Shown in pieces: positions 1 through 8,297 of a DNA stretch of 64,000 bases. This stretch comes from Thermoleophilaceae bacterium (GTDB lineage: Bacteria > Actinomycetota > Thermoleophilia > Solirubrobacterales > Thermoleophilaceae). The stretch spans positions 187,925 through 251,924 of the forward strand of contig JBBDYQ010000025.1 in the NCBI GenBank assembly GCA_040901445.1. Direction: 5' to 3'. Under the pieces are notes generated by a model. That model was given only the letters and a program-made list of their open reading frames with translations, was not told where the DNA came from and did no database searches. The position numbers were made by a program, and so were the translations under genes. The first letter of the stretch is position 1; every line of letters begins with the position of its first letter.

Positions 1-860
1 TCCAGAACGAGCCGGAGGTCATCGCAACCGAGGCGAAGGTGCGGCTGATCGACATGCTCGCGAGCACCGGGGTGCGGCGGCTCGAGCTCACGAGCTTCGT
101 GCGAGCGGACGTGATCCCGCAGCTCGCCGATGCCGAGGAGGTGCTGCGTGGCGTGGACATGCCGGATGGCGTGGCCCGGTCGGTGCTGATCCCCAACGAG
201 AAGGGGCTCGACAACGCACTCCGGCTGCGCGAGGCCTTCGATGAGGTCAACCTCTTCCTCTCCGCCACCGAGACGCACAACCGGAAGAACGTGAACCGCT
301 CGGTGGAGGAGTCGCTGTCGGGGCTCGAGAAGGTCATCGAGCGCGCGCGGGGCGAGGGGCTGCGCTGCGAGGGGGTGATCTCGGTGAGCTTCGGCTGTCC
401 CTACGAGGGGCAGGTGCCCCCCGAGCGGGTGTTCGGGATCGCCGAGCGGCTGGTGTCCGCCGGGTGTGAGGAGATCGCGTTCGGCGACACCACCGGCATG
501 GCCAACCCGCGCCAGGTGCGCGAGTTCTTCGATGCGGCGCTCGGGACGCTCGGGAGCGTGGAGCTCACGGCCCACTTCCACAACACGCGTGGCCAGGGCC
601 TGGCCAACGTCGTGAGCGCGCTGGAGGCGGGCATCCGCTCCTTCGAGTCGTCCTTCGGCGAGCTCGGGGGCTGCCCGGTGCCGAAGGGGGCGACGGGCAA
701 CATCGCCAGCGAGGACCTCGTCTCGATGCTCCACGAGATGGGGTTCGAGACCGGCATCGATCTCGAGAAGCTGCTCGCGTGCGCCCGCGAGGTGCAGGAG
801 GTGCTCGGCCGTCCGCTGGGCAGCCACCTGCTCACGGCGGGCCCGGTGGACTGGCGCTAG
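1..860 (+). CDS. mvaB: Hydroxymethylglutaryl-CoA lyase, 5' truncated by window edge
   Basis: Cleaves 3-hydroxy-3-methylglutaryl-CoA to acetyl-CoA and acetoacetate, the last step of leucine breakdown. The reading frame is open from base 3 and reads QNEP..TEAKVRLID before the first possible start at 39, which matches the start of the family's TIM barrel, so the true start lies outside the window. The barrel motifs LELTSFV, FGDTTGMANP, AHFHNTRGQGLAN and the C-terminal GGCPVPKGATGN loop with its conserved Cys are visible. The C terminus (GRPLGSHLLTAG) is complete. It converges on the enoyl-CoA hydratase gene with a 4-nt overlap. A related HMGL-like lyase with another acyl-CoA substrate cannot be excluded. 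Confidence 0.9.
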   Translation, partial: QNEPEVIATEAKVRLIDMLASTGVRRLELTSFVRADVIPQLADAEEVLRGVDMPDGVARSVLIPNEKGLDNALRLREAFDEVNLFLSATETHNRKNVNRSVEESLSGLEKVIERARGEGLRCEGVISVSFGCPYEGQVPPERVFGIAERLVSAGCEEIAFGDTTGMANPRQVREFFDAALGTLGSVELTAHFHNTRGQGLANVVSALEAGIRSFESSFGELGGCPVPKGATGNIASEDLVSMLHEMGFETGIDLEKLLACAREVQEVLGRPLGSHLLTAGPVDWR

Positions 861-1636
861 CGCCCGGCGAAGTCCGGCTGGCGCTTCTCGAAGAAGGCGC
901 GCGAGCCCTCGGCGAAGTCCTCGCTGGCGGCGAGCTGCGCCTGCACGGTGACCTCGTGCTCCAGCGTGGAGGCGAGCGCGGGCTTGGCGGCGTGGTCGAG
1001 CACGCGCTTGGCCAGGCCCACCGCGCGCGGCGCACAGGCCAACAGCTCGTTCGCGAGAGCCTCGGTGGCGGCGTCGAGCTCGTCCGCCGGCGCGATCCGG
1101 TTGGCGAAGCCGATCCGGTGCGCCTCGCGGCCGTCGACGACCTTCCCGGTCATGATCAGCTCCTTGGCGTTGCCCAGGCCCACGATCGACGGCAGGCGCG
1201 AGCAGCCGCCGACGTCGGGGATCAGCCCAACGCGTACCTCCATGATCCCGAGGAGCGCGTCCTCGGCCACGACGCGCATGTCGGCGGCGCAGGCAAGCTC
1301 GAACGCGCCGCCCAGGCAGCCGCCGTGGATCTGGGCGATCGTGGCCTTGGGCATCTCCTCGAGCAGGTTCCAGATGTGCAGGATGGGGCGGCGGAACTCG
1401 CGCAGCCGGCCGGGGTCCTCCGACAGCGACTTGAGGTCACCCACGTCCATGCCGGAGGAGAACATCGGGCCGTCGCCGCGCAGCACCACGACGCGCACGT
1501 GGTCGTCGTGGGCGGCGGCCTCGAAGGCCTCGCCGAGCGCGCGCACGACGTCCTCACTCAGCGCGTTCCGCTTCTCGGCGCGCTGCATCACGATGTGACG
1601 GACGGCCCCGCGGTCCTCTGTGCCCACCAGTCCCAT
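857..1636 (-). CDS. Enoyl-CoA hydratase/isomerase (crotonase) family protein
   Basis: A 259-residue crotonase-fold protein, the normal family length, that would hydrate a 2-enoyl-CoA. RAEKRNALS near residue 20 is the CoA-binding loop, HGGCLGGAFELA (105-116) gives the oxyanion hole and the first catalytic Glu (E113), and MEVRVGLIPDVGG gives the second Glu (E133), so hydratase activity is plausible. It is divergent from the 3-hydroxyacyl-CoA dehydrogenase gene across a 33-bp gap and convergent with the HMG-CoA lyase gene. Substrate chain length or branching cannot be told; the leucine-type neighbours suggest a short or branched acyl-CoA. Confidence 0.9.
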   Translation of the reverse strand: MGLVGTEDRGAVRHIVMQRAEKRNALSEDVVRALGEAFEAAAHDDHVRVVVLRGDGPMFSSGMDVGDLKSLSEDPGRLREFRRPILHIWNLLEEMPKATIAQIHGGCLGGAFELACAADMRVVAEDALLGIMEVRVGLIPDVGGCSRLPSIVGLGNAKELIMTGKVVDGREAHRIGFANRIAPADELDAATEALANELLACAPRAVGLAKRVLDHAAKPALASTLEHEVTVQAQLAASEDFAEGSRAFFEKRQPDFAGR

Positions 1637-1669
1637 ATAACTCCCCTCGCTCGAGAATCAGGAGGCTAT

Positions 1670-2551
1670 ATGGAGATCAAGAAGGTGGGAGTGCTGGGAG
1701 CCGGGCTCATGGGGCACGGCATCGCCCAGGTGGCTGCGCAGGCCGGTTACGACGTCGTGCTGCGGGAGGTGGACGACGACCGGCTCGCCAATGGCATCGG
1801 CCGGATCGAGAAGCAGCTCGCCCGCGCGGTGGAGAAGGGCAAGGCCGAGCAGGCCGACGCCGACGCCGTCCGCGGCCGCATCCAGGGCACGACCGACTAC
1901 GCGGACCTCGCCGACTGCGACCTCGTGATCGAGGCGATCACCGAGGACATCGCGCTCAAGCTCGAGATGTGGCGCGAGCTGGACGGCATCGTCAAGGACG
2001 GCGCGCTGCTCGCCACCAACACGTCCTCGCTGCCGGTCATCGACCAGGCGGCGGCCACCGGCCGGCCCGACCGGATGATCGGCCTGCACTTCTTCAACCC
2101 GGCCCAGGTGATGAAGCTGGTCGAGGTCGTGAAGAGCGTCGCCACCTCCGGCGAGGCGTTCGAGGCGGGCGTGGCGTTCGGCGACAGCCTGAACAAGCTC
2201 ACCGTGCAGACAAAGGACAAGGCGGGCTTCATCGTCAACCGCCTGCTCGTGCCCTACATGCTCGACGCCATCCGCGCGTACGAGGAGGGGGTCGGCTCCA
2301 TCAGCGAGATCGACGAGGCCATGAAGGCGGGCGCCGGGCATCCGATGGGCCCGCTCACGCTCGCGGACTTCGTGGGCCTCGACACCATGGGCTCGATCTG
2401 CGACGTGATGTTCGACGAGTTCCGCGAGCGCCGCTTCGCCAAGCCACCCACGCTGCGCAAGATGCTCGCGGCCGGCTGGTACGGCAAGAAGTCCGGCATG
2501 GGCTTCTACGACTACTCGGGCGACGCGCCGGTGGAGAACGCCGGGTTGTGA
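1670..2551 (+). CDS. 3-hydroxybutyryl-CoA dehydrogenase
   Basis: NAD(P)-dependent oxidation/reduction of 3-hydroxyacyl-CoA, 293 residues. I chose the ATG at 1670 because AGGAGG lies 4 nt upstream (1660-1665) and the Rossmann motif GAGLMG starts at residue 10; the frame is open far upstream but that part is antisense to the hydratase. ITEDIALK, NTSSLPV, LHFFNPAQVMKLVEV and the C-terminal domain with KAGAGHPMGPL..DFVGLDT are typical of FadB2/PaaH-like short enzymes. It lies divergent from an enoyl-CoA hydratase, the enzyme that makes its substrate. Confidence 0.93.
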   Translation: MEIKKVGVLGAGLMGHGIAQVAAQAGYDVVLREVDDDRLANGIGRIEKQLARAVEKGKAEQADADAVRGRIQGTTDYADLADCDLVIEAITEDIALKLEMWRELDGIVKDGALLATNTSSLPVIDQAAATGRPDRMIGLHFFNPAQVMKLVEVVKSVATSGEAFEAGVAFGDSLNKLTVQTKDKAGFIVNRLLVPYMLDAIRAYEEGVGSISEIDEAMKAGAGHPMGPLTLADFVGLDTMGSICDVMFDEFRERRFAKPPTLRKMLAAGWYGKKSGMGFYDYSGDAPVENAGL

Positions 2552-2603
2552 CGGGGGCGTAATCGAGGGGCCGCAGACTTCACCGTCCGAGGGTCGATCT
2601 AGG

Positions 2604-2900
2604 GTGACGGACGTGCGCAATACCGTTGTCATCGAGTCGAGGCACCTGGACACCGACGAGCGCGAGCGCGTCGAGGTGGAGGTTGCCCCTGCAACCGATG
2701 AGCCCGGCCAGCGCCGTCAGCTCGTGGAGCTTGTGGCCCGGCATCGGCCGGGTGCCCGGCTGCGCTCGTTCGCGGATGGCGCCGCGACCTTCCTGGATGC
2801 GCAGCACCTCGTGATCGCCGCCTACTCGCCGCGGCTTGCCACGCGCCGCGTGGGTTCACGGGGCGAGGACGCGCCTCAGGACGCGCTCTTCGCCGCGTAG
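2604..2900 (+). CDS. Hypothetical 98-aa protein
   Basis: No family recognised. A small charged soluble protein with a GTG start at 2604 (a second GTG at 2613 is possible) and no clear Shine-Dalgarno. It has the pattern VVIESRHLDTDERERVEVEV followed by a short helical stretch and a hydrophobic FLDAQHLVIAAY segment, with no signal peptide or membrane span. It ends 18 bp before the restriction-modification gene on the same strand, so it may be cotranscribed with it, but nothing in it looks like a controller (no helix-turn-helix). Confidence 0.5.
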   Translation: MTDVRNTVVIESRHLDTDERERVEVEVAPATDEPGQRRQLVELVARHRPGARLRSFADGAATFLDAQHLVIAAYSPRLATRRVGSRGEDAPQDALFAA

Positions 2901-2918
2901 TCGGATCGGGGCTCGCGG

Positions 2919-5900
2919 GTGACCGGCGAGGGCCAGCTCGAGCTTCCCGTCGGCCCCTATCGCAACGGCGGGCTCTTCTCGGAGCGCTTCCTCAGCGAGC
3001 TTCTTCCCGAGTGGCCGGAGTTCGGAGACGCCGACCACCGGCCACTGCTCGAAGAGCTTCAGGAGCTTTTCGCCGCCGAGCGCATAGGTCTGGCAACCGC
3101 CAACGAGGCGCAGACTGAGGAGCACTGGATCCAGCCGGTGCTTGCCGCGCTCGGCTTCCACTACACCGTGCAGGCCGGGATGCGCGTCGGGGCCGGTCGG
3201 CGCCAGCCCGACTACGCGCTCTTCCTCACCGAGGCCGACCGTCGTGACGCCGACCCCCTTGAGGGCGCCGCGCGCTACGAGTCGGCGGTTTGCGTCGCGG
3301 ACGCCAAGCGCTTCGATCGCCCGCTGGAGCGGCGCCGGGCCGAGCGCGCGCTGTCGGAGGATCCGGTCGCGCAGATAATTCATTACGTCTCGGTCACCCG
3401 CCGGCCGTGGGGCCTGCTGACGAATGGGCGGCACTGGCGGATGTACGGGCTCGAGCGGGATCTTCTGGGCGGCGCCTTCTACGAGGTGGACCTCGTGCGG
3501 CTGCTGGAGGCAGGCGACGCGCGGGCGTTTCGCTGGTTCTCCGTGCTCTTCTCGGCGTCGGCGTTCGAGCCCGGGCCTGATGGGCGTTCGCTCCTGGATC
3601 GCGCGCTCGGCGAGAGCCGGGCGAGCGCCGTGGCGGTCGGGGACGCGCTCGAAGAGCAGGTATTCGACGCTGTGCCCCGGATCGCGGCAGGTCTGCTCGG
3701 AGACGGCGAGCGTGATGCCCCGGCTCTGGCCGCGGCGTTCGACCACTCCCTCGTCCTGCTCTACAGGCTCCTCTTCTGCCTGTACGCCGAGGCCCGTGGC
3801 CTTCTGCCCGTGGAGAACCGGCACTACTTCGAGTACAGCCTGCGCAAGCAGAAGGAGGGGGTGGCCGCCGACCTGGCCGGCGGCCGGCGCTTCAGCTCGC
3901 AGTCCGATGACCTCTACAACGACCTGCGCGCGCTGTTTCGGATCGTCGATCGCGGCGACGAGTCGATCGGCGTGGCTGAGTACAACGGCGGTCTCTTCTC
4001 GGCGCGCCGGCATCCGTACTTCGAGGGGCGTACCGTGCCGGATGACGCGCTGGCTCCCGCGCTCGACGGCCTCTACCGCGTCGGCGGCGAGTTCGTGGAC
4101 TACCGCGACCTCTCAGTCCGCCACCTGGGCACGATCTACGAGCGGCTGCTGGACTACCAGCTGGCGGATGACGGCGAGCTGACGCTGGTCGCCACCTCGG
4201 GCCGGCACGAGACCGGCTCTTACTTTACGCCCGAGCTGGTGGTGGACCGCATCGTCGAACGGACACTCGAGCCGGCTCTCGCGGCGCGCTCCGAGGCCCT
4301 CGGGGCGGTCGATCTGCAAGCCGATGACGTGCTGGACGCCTTCTTGGACGTAAAGGTGCTCGATCCCGCGATGGGCAGCGGCCACTTCCTCGTGGCCGCT
4401 GCGGCGTGGATCGCCCAGTACATCGCCACCGATCCGCTTTACGACGGCGACCTCTCCCTCGACGAGATCCAGCGGCGCGTGGCCGAGCGCTGCCTGTACG
4501 GCGTCGACGCCAATCCGATGGCGGTCGAGCTCGCGCAGCTGTCGCTCTGGCTCGCGACGGCACGTGTCGGTCAGCCGCTGACCTTCCTCGCCAACCTTCG
4601 CGTCGGCAACTCGCTGGTTGGAGCGAAGCTGGAGGAGCTGCTCGCGGGCGAGGAGACGCTCTTCGCAGAGCGGCTCGCGCGCGATGCCGAGGCGATCCTC
4701 GAACGGCTCGATACGATCGCGGAGCGCGGAAGCGATGCCGGCGAGGACGTCCACGAGAAGGAGCGCCTCGCCGAGGCGGCACAGGCGCTGCGTGAACCCC
4801 TGGAGCGGCACGCCGACGAGGAGGTCGCACCGCACTTCACCGAGACAGGACTCGCGCCGCTGCACTGGGCGCTAGAGTTCCCGGACGTCTTCCTCGCTCC
4901 GGACGGACGGCCACTCGGCGGCGGTGGCTTCGACGCGGTGATCGGCAACCCGCCGTACGTGCGGATCCAGGAGACCGGGCGCGAACTGGCGGCGTGGTGT
5001 CGCCGTCGCTTCCAGACGGCCTCCGGCAGCTTCGACACCTACGTGCCGTTCATCGAGCAGGGCGTCGCGCTGCTTGGGCCGTCGGGCCGTCTCGGCTTCA
5101 TCGTCCCCAGCCGCTTCCTCAAGGCCGACTATGGGCGGCGGCTGCGGGAGTGGCTCACCCAGAACCGGCTGGTCGAGGAGATCGTGGACTTCGGCGATGC
5201 TCAGCTCTTCCCCGGCGCCACCAACTACACCTGCATCACCGTGCTGCGGCGGCATGGCGGGAATGAACTCACCTACCGGCGCGTAGGGCGGGGAGCGGAC
5301 GATCTGAGGCGGGCCCTGGCTTCGCTCGATACCGCACCGGGCGCGTCGTTCTCGGTTACGGAGCTGGGTCAGGATCCGTGGGTGCTGGCCACAGGCGAGG
5401 AGGCGGAGCTGTTGCGCGCACTGCGGGGCGGCTCGGAGCGTCTTGACAGCGTGACTACCCAGATCTTCCAGGGGCTTGTGACGAGCGCGGATCCGATTTA
5501 CGTGGTCGAGGATCGCGGACAGCGCGGAGACCGCCGGATCGTCTACTCGCGAGCATCCGATCGCGAACTGGAGCTGGAACCCGACCTGCTCCACCAGCTT
5601 GCAAGCGGCATCGACGTTGAGAGGCACGCCTTCCGCCCGCTGCGGAGCCTGGTCTTGTTTCCGTACCGCCACGATGGTGACGAGATGCGGCTTCTGCGGG
5701 ACGATGAGCTGGCCGCACTGCCCCGTACAGCGGCGTACTTCGCGGAGCACGAGCCGGTGCTGCGGGGCCGGGAGCGGCGTCGTATGGACCGCGATGGGTG
5801 GTACGGGTACGTGTATCCAAAGAACCTGGGCGCTCACGACCTTCCCAAGCTCGGCGTGGCCGCCACGGTCCAGCACCTCGAGGTTGCTCCCGACCCCGGC

Positions 5901-6497
5901 GGCGAGGTCTACTTCCACAACGTGCGCGTGAACGGGATCCTCGAGCGCGACGGCGGCCCATCGATCTGGCTGCTTGGCGTGCTCCTGAACTCGCGACCGC
6001 TTGACTGGGTCTTCCGGCGTATGTCGATCCCTCACGCCAACGGCTACTTCGCCGCCAACAAGCAGTTCATCGCGCCCCTGCCCATCCGGATCCCCGGCGC
6101 ACAGGCCGGAGGCGAGCTCGAGACACTCGGCCGGCGGATCCACGACCGTGCAGCGGCCATCCTCGGCGAGCGCCGCGGCTTCCTCGACTGGCTCGAGGGC
6201 GAGCTCGGGCTGCGCACCACGGAGCTCGATGGCTCGACTGCCGTCGCCCGCTACGACGAGCTGACGCTGGACGAGCTGCTCGCGCTGCTGCGGCGCAACC
6301 GGAGGCGGATCGGGCCGGAGGTCGAAGGCCGGGCGTTTCGCGAGCGCCTCACCGCCGAGCACGCCGAGAGTGTCGATCGCATCGCCGGGCTGCGCGCGAC
6401 GCTCGACCGCGACGAAGACACCGCGGAAGCGGCCGTGGAAGAGCTCTACGAGCTCACCGCTGCTCAACAAGAGCTGATCGCTCGCGACTACGCCTAG
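2919..6497 (+). CDS. Type IIG-like restriction enzyme/adenine methyltransferase (Eco57I/class I N6-MTase)
   Basis: A 1192-residue single-chain restriction-modification protein. Near the N terminus P97-D98 and D128-A-K130 (in PDYALF and ADAKRF) form a candidate PD-(D/E)xK nuclease site. The SAM-binding motif DPAMGSGHF starts at residue 482 and the catalytic adenine-methylation motif NPPY is at 677-680. After this come a target-recognition-like region (PKNLGAHDLPKLG, HANGYFAANKQFIAPLPI) and a helical C terminus. The length and order fit type IIG/IIL enzymes that need no separate methylase or specificity subunit. GTG start at 2919 with a weak ribosome site. Its codon use includes more A/T-ending codons than its neighbours, consistent with acquisition. 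A pure modification or BREX/DISARM-type methylase is an alternative, but no such partners are here. Confidence 0.85.
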   Translation: MTGEGQLELPVGPYRNGGLFSERFLSELLPEWPEFGDADHRPLLEELQELFAAERIGLATANEAQTEEHWIQPVLAALGFHYTVQAGMRVGAGRRQPDYALFLTEADRRDADPLEGAARYESAVCVADAKRFDRPLERRRAERALSEDPVAQIIHYVSVTRRPWGLLTNGRHWRMYGLERDLLGGAFYEVDLVRLLEAGDARAFRWFSVLFSASAFEPGPDGRSLLDRALGESRASAVAVGDALEEQVFDAVPRIAAGLLGDGERDAPALAAAFDHSLVLLYRLLFCLYAEARGLLPVENRHYFEYSLRKQKEGVAADLAGGRRFSSQSDDLYNDLRALFRIVDRGDESIGVAEYNGGLFSARRHPYFEGRTVPDDALAPALDGLYRVGGEFVDYRDLSVRHLGTIYERLLDYQLADDGELTLVATSGRHETGSYFTPELVVDRIVERTLEPALAARSEALGAVDLQADDVLDAFLDVKVLDPAMGSGHFLVAAAAWIAQYIATDPLYDGDLSLDEIQRRVAERCLYGVDANPMAVELAQLSLWLATARVGQPLTFLANLRVGNSLVGAKLEELLAGEETLFAERLARDAEAILERLDTIAERGSDAGEDVHEKERLAEAAQALREPLERHADEEVAPHFTETGLAPLHWALEFPDVFLAPDGRPLGGGGFDAVIGNPPYVRIQETGRELAAWCRRRFQTASGSFDTYVPFIEQGVALLGPSGRLGFIVPSRFLKADYGRRLREWLTQNRLVEEIVDFGDAQLFPGATNYTCITVLRRHGGNELTYRRVGRGADDLRRALASLDTAPGASFSVTELGQDPWVLATGEEAELLRALRGGSERLDSVTTQIFQGLVTSADPIYVVEDRGQRGDRRIVYSRASDRELELEPDLLHQLASGIDVERHAFRPLRSLVLFPYRHDGDEMRLLRDDELAALPRTAAYFAEHEPVLRGRERRRMDRDGWYGYVYPKNLGAHDLPKLGVAATVQHLEVAPDPGGEVYFHNVRVNGILERDGGPSIWLLGVLLNSRPLDWVFRRMSIPHANGYFAANKQFIAPLPIRIPGAQAGGELETLGRRIHDRAAAILGERRGFLDWLEGELGLRTTELDGSTAVARYDELTLDELLALLRRNRRRIGPEVEGRAFRERLTAEHAESVDRIAGLRATLDRDEDTAEAAVEELYELTAAQQELIARDYA

Positions 6498-6526
6498 CGA
6501 GAGCCCCTGCAAGACTGCCCGCCGCG

Positions 6527-8038
6527 ATGAGCGATCTCAAGTCAGCCCTCGAGCGCGCCCGGGCCGGCGGCCCGCAGCGCCACCACGAGAAGTCCGCCGG
6601 GCAGGGCAAGCTCCCCGTGCGCGAGCGCGTGGAGCGGCTCGTGGACCCGGGCTCGTTCGCCGAGGAGGCGCTGCTCGCGAACTGGGAGCAGGAGGGGTTC
6701 GGCGCCGACGGCGTGGTCACCGGCATGGCGTCCGTGGCCGGGCGGCCCGTGTGCCTGATGGCCAACGACCCCACGGTCAAGGCCGGCTCGTGGGGGCCGA
6801 AGACGGTCGAGAAGATCATCCGCATCCAGGAGCAGGCGCTCGAGCATCGGGTGCCGATGATCTACCTCGTCGACTCCGCCGGCGCGCGCATCACCGAGCA
6901 GGTGCAGATGTTCCCGGGGCGCCGCGGCGCCGGGAAGATCTTCCACACCGAGGTCAAGCTCTCGGGCGTGGTGCCGCAGGTGTGCGTGCTGTTCGGCCCG
7001 TCGGCGGCGGGCGGCGCCTACATCCCCGCCTTCTGCGACGTGGTGATCATGCGCGACGGCAATGCGTCCATGTACCTGGGGTCGCCGCGGATGGCGGAGA
7101 TGGTGATCGGCGAGACGGTCACGCTCGAGGAGATGGGCGGGGCGCGCATGCACACGGGCGTGTCGGGATGCGGGCATTTCCTGGTGAAGACGGACGAAGA
7201 GGGAATCGATACGGCGAAGCGCTATCTGTCGTACATGCCGGTGAGCTGGCAGGACCAGCCTCCGGTGGCGCCGCCCGCCGCGCCTGCACGGGACTCCTTC
7301 GACATCCCGGAGGACGAGAACAAGCCGTTCGACATGATCGAGCTGATCGAGGGCCTCGTGGACGAGGACTCGTTCCTCGAGGTGCAGAAGCGCTGGGCCA
7401 GGGAGCTGCTCGTGGGCTACGCGCGCATCGAGGGGCGCGTGGTGGGCATCGTGGCCAACCAGCCCAAGCAGCGCGGCGGCGTGCTGTTCGTCGACTCCTC
7501 CGACAAGGCCGCCCGCTTCATCTGGACCTGCAACGCCTTCAACGTGCCGCTGCTGTTCCTGGCCGACGTGCCCGGCTTCATGATCGGCACGGCCGTGGAG
7601 CGCCAGGGCATCATCCGGGCGGGCGCCAAGATGATCTCGGCGGTGTCCGAGGCCACCGTGCCCAAGCTGTCGGTGATCGTGCGCAAGGCCTACGGCGCGG
7701 GCCTGTACGCCATGGCCGGCCCGGCGTTCGACCCCGACGCGTGCATCGCGCTGCCGGGCGCCAGGATCGCGGTCATGGGGCCACAGGCGGCCATCAACGC
7801 CGTCTACTACAACCAGGTGCAGGCGATCGAGGATCCGGGCGAGCGCGAGGCGTTCGTGGAGAAGCTGCGCACCGAGTACAAGGAGGAGATCGACGTCCTC
7901 CACCTCGCATCCGAGCTGGTCGTCGATGCGGTCGTCCAGCCCGAGGCCCTGCGGGCCGAGCTGGCGCGGCGCTACGAGCTCTACGCCGGGCGGGCCCGCG
8001 AGTGGCCCGCGAAGCACAACGCGGTCACGCCCGTCTGA
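6527..8038 (+). CDS. Acyl-CoA carboxylase carboxyltransferase (beta) subunit
   Basis: Transfers carboxyl from carboxybiotin to an acyl-CoA (propionyl-CoA or methylcrotonyl-CoA). It has 503 residues with two crotonase-like halves: YLVDSAGARITEQ, GPSAAGGAYIPAFCD and LGSPRMAEM in the first, and ADVPGFMIGTAVERQGIIRAGAKM and the YGAGLYAMAGPAFDPD segment in the second. The two oxyanion-hole glycine pairs are present. The start is ATG at 6527, 29 bp after the restriction-modification stop. The biotinylated alpha subunit is not in the window. The nearby HMG-CoA lyase suggests methylcrotonyl-CoA, but sequence alone does not decide the substrate. Confidence 0.9.
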   Translation: MSDLKSALERARAGGPQRHHEKSAGQGKLPVRERVERLVDPGSFAEEALLANWEQEGFGADGVVTGMASVAGRPVCLMANDPTVKAGSWGPKTVEKIIRIQEQALEHRVPMIYLVDSAGARITEQVQMFPGRRGAGKIFHTEVKLSGVVPQVCVLFGPSAAGGAYIPAFCDVVIMRDGNASMYLGSPRMAEMVIGETVTLEEMGGARMHTGVSGCGHFLVKTDEEGIDTAKRYLSYMPVSWQDQPPVAPPAAPARDSFDIPEDENKPFDMIELIEGLVDEDSFLEVQKRWARELLVGYARIEGRVVGIVANQPKQRGGVLFVDSSDKAARFIWTCNAFNVPLLFLADVPGFMIGTAVERQGIIRAGAKMISAVSEATVPKLSVIVRKAYGAGLYAMAGPAFDPDACIALPGARIAVMGPQAAINAVYYNQVQAIEDPGEREAFVEKLRTEYKEEIDVLHLASELVVDAVVQPEALRAELARRYELYAGRAREWPAKHNAVTPV

Positions 8039-8173
8039 CTCGGGCCGCGGCGTGCCGCGCCATCCCGTGCGAGCACCTGCTCCACCATCCTGGATCGGGA
8101 GTCCATACGACCCCCAAAGCAGGACGGTCGCCTCCTGCCGGCTTCTGTGCATCTCGCCCCGGCAGGGGCACGC

Positions 8174-8266
8174 GGTTGTGAGCGGGCCGCAAAGCCGGCG
8201 CACCGGTTTGTGACGAGGCGCAAAGCGCCGGGCCCGGTTTGTGACGCAGCCCGAAGTCGGGGCGGT
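8174..8266. repeat. Three tandem 31-bp imperfect repeats, each able to form a small hairpin
   Basis: Units at 8174-8204, 8205-8235 and 8236-8266 each begin GGTTTGTGACG (first unit GGTTGTGAGCG) and each hold a short inverted repeat in the middle, for example GGCGC-AAA-GCGCC in unit 2 and CCCGA-AG-TCGGG in unit 3. They lie between the carboxylase stop and the start of a secreted hydrolase. The stems vary in sequence while the spacing is kept, so secondary structure rather than sequence may be conserved. The preceding 8039-8173 shows nothing I can name. Confidence 0.7.
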
Positions 8267-8297
8267 CCGGGCGCGGTATCTTCGGGTCGTGGGAGGA

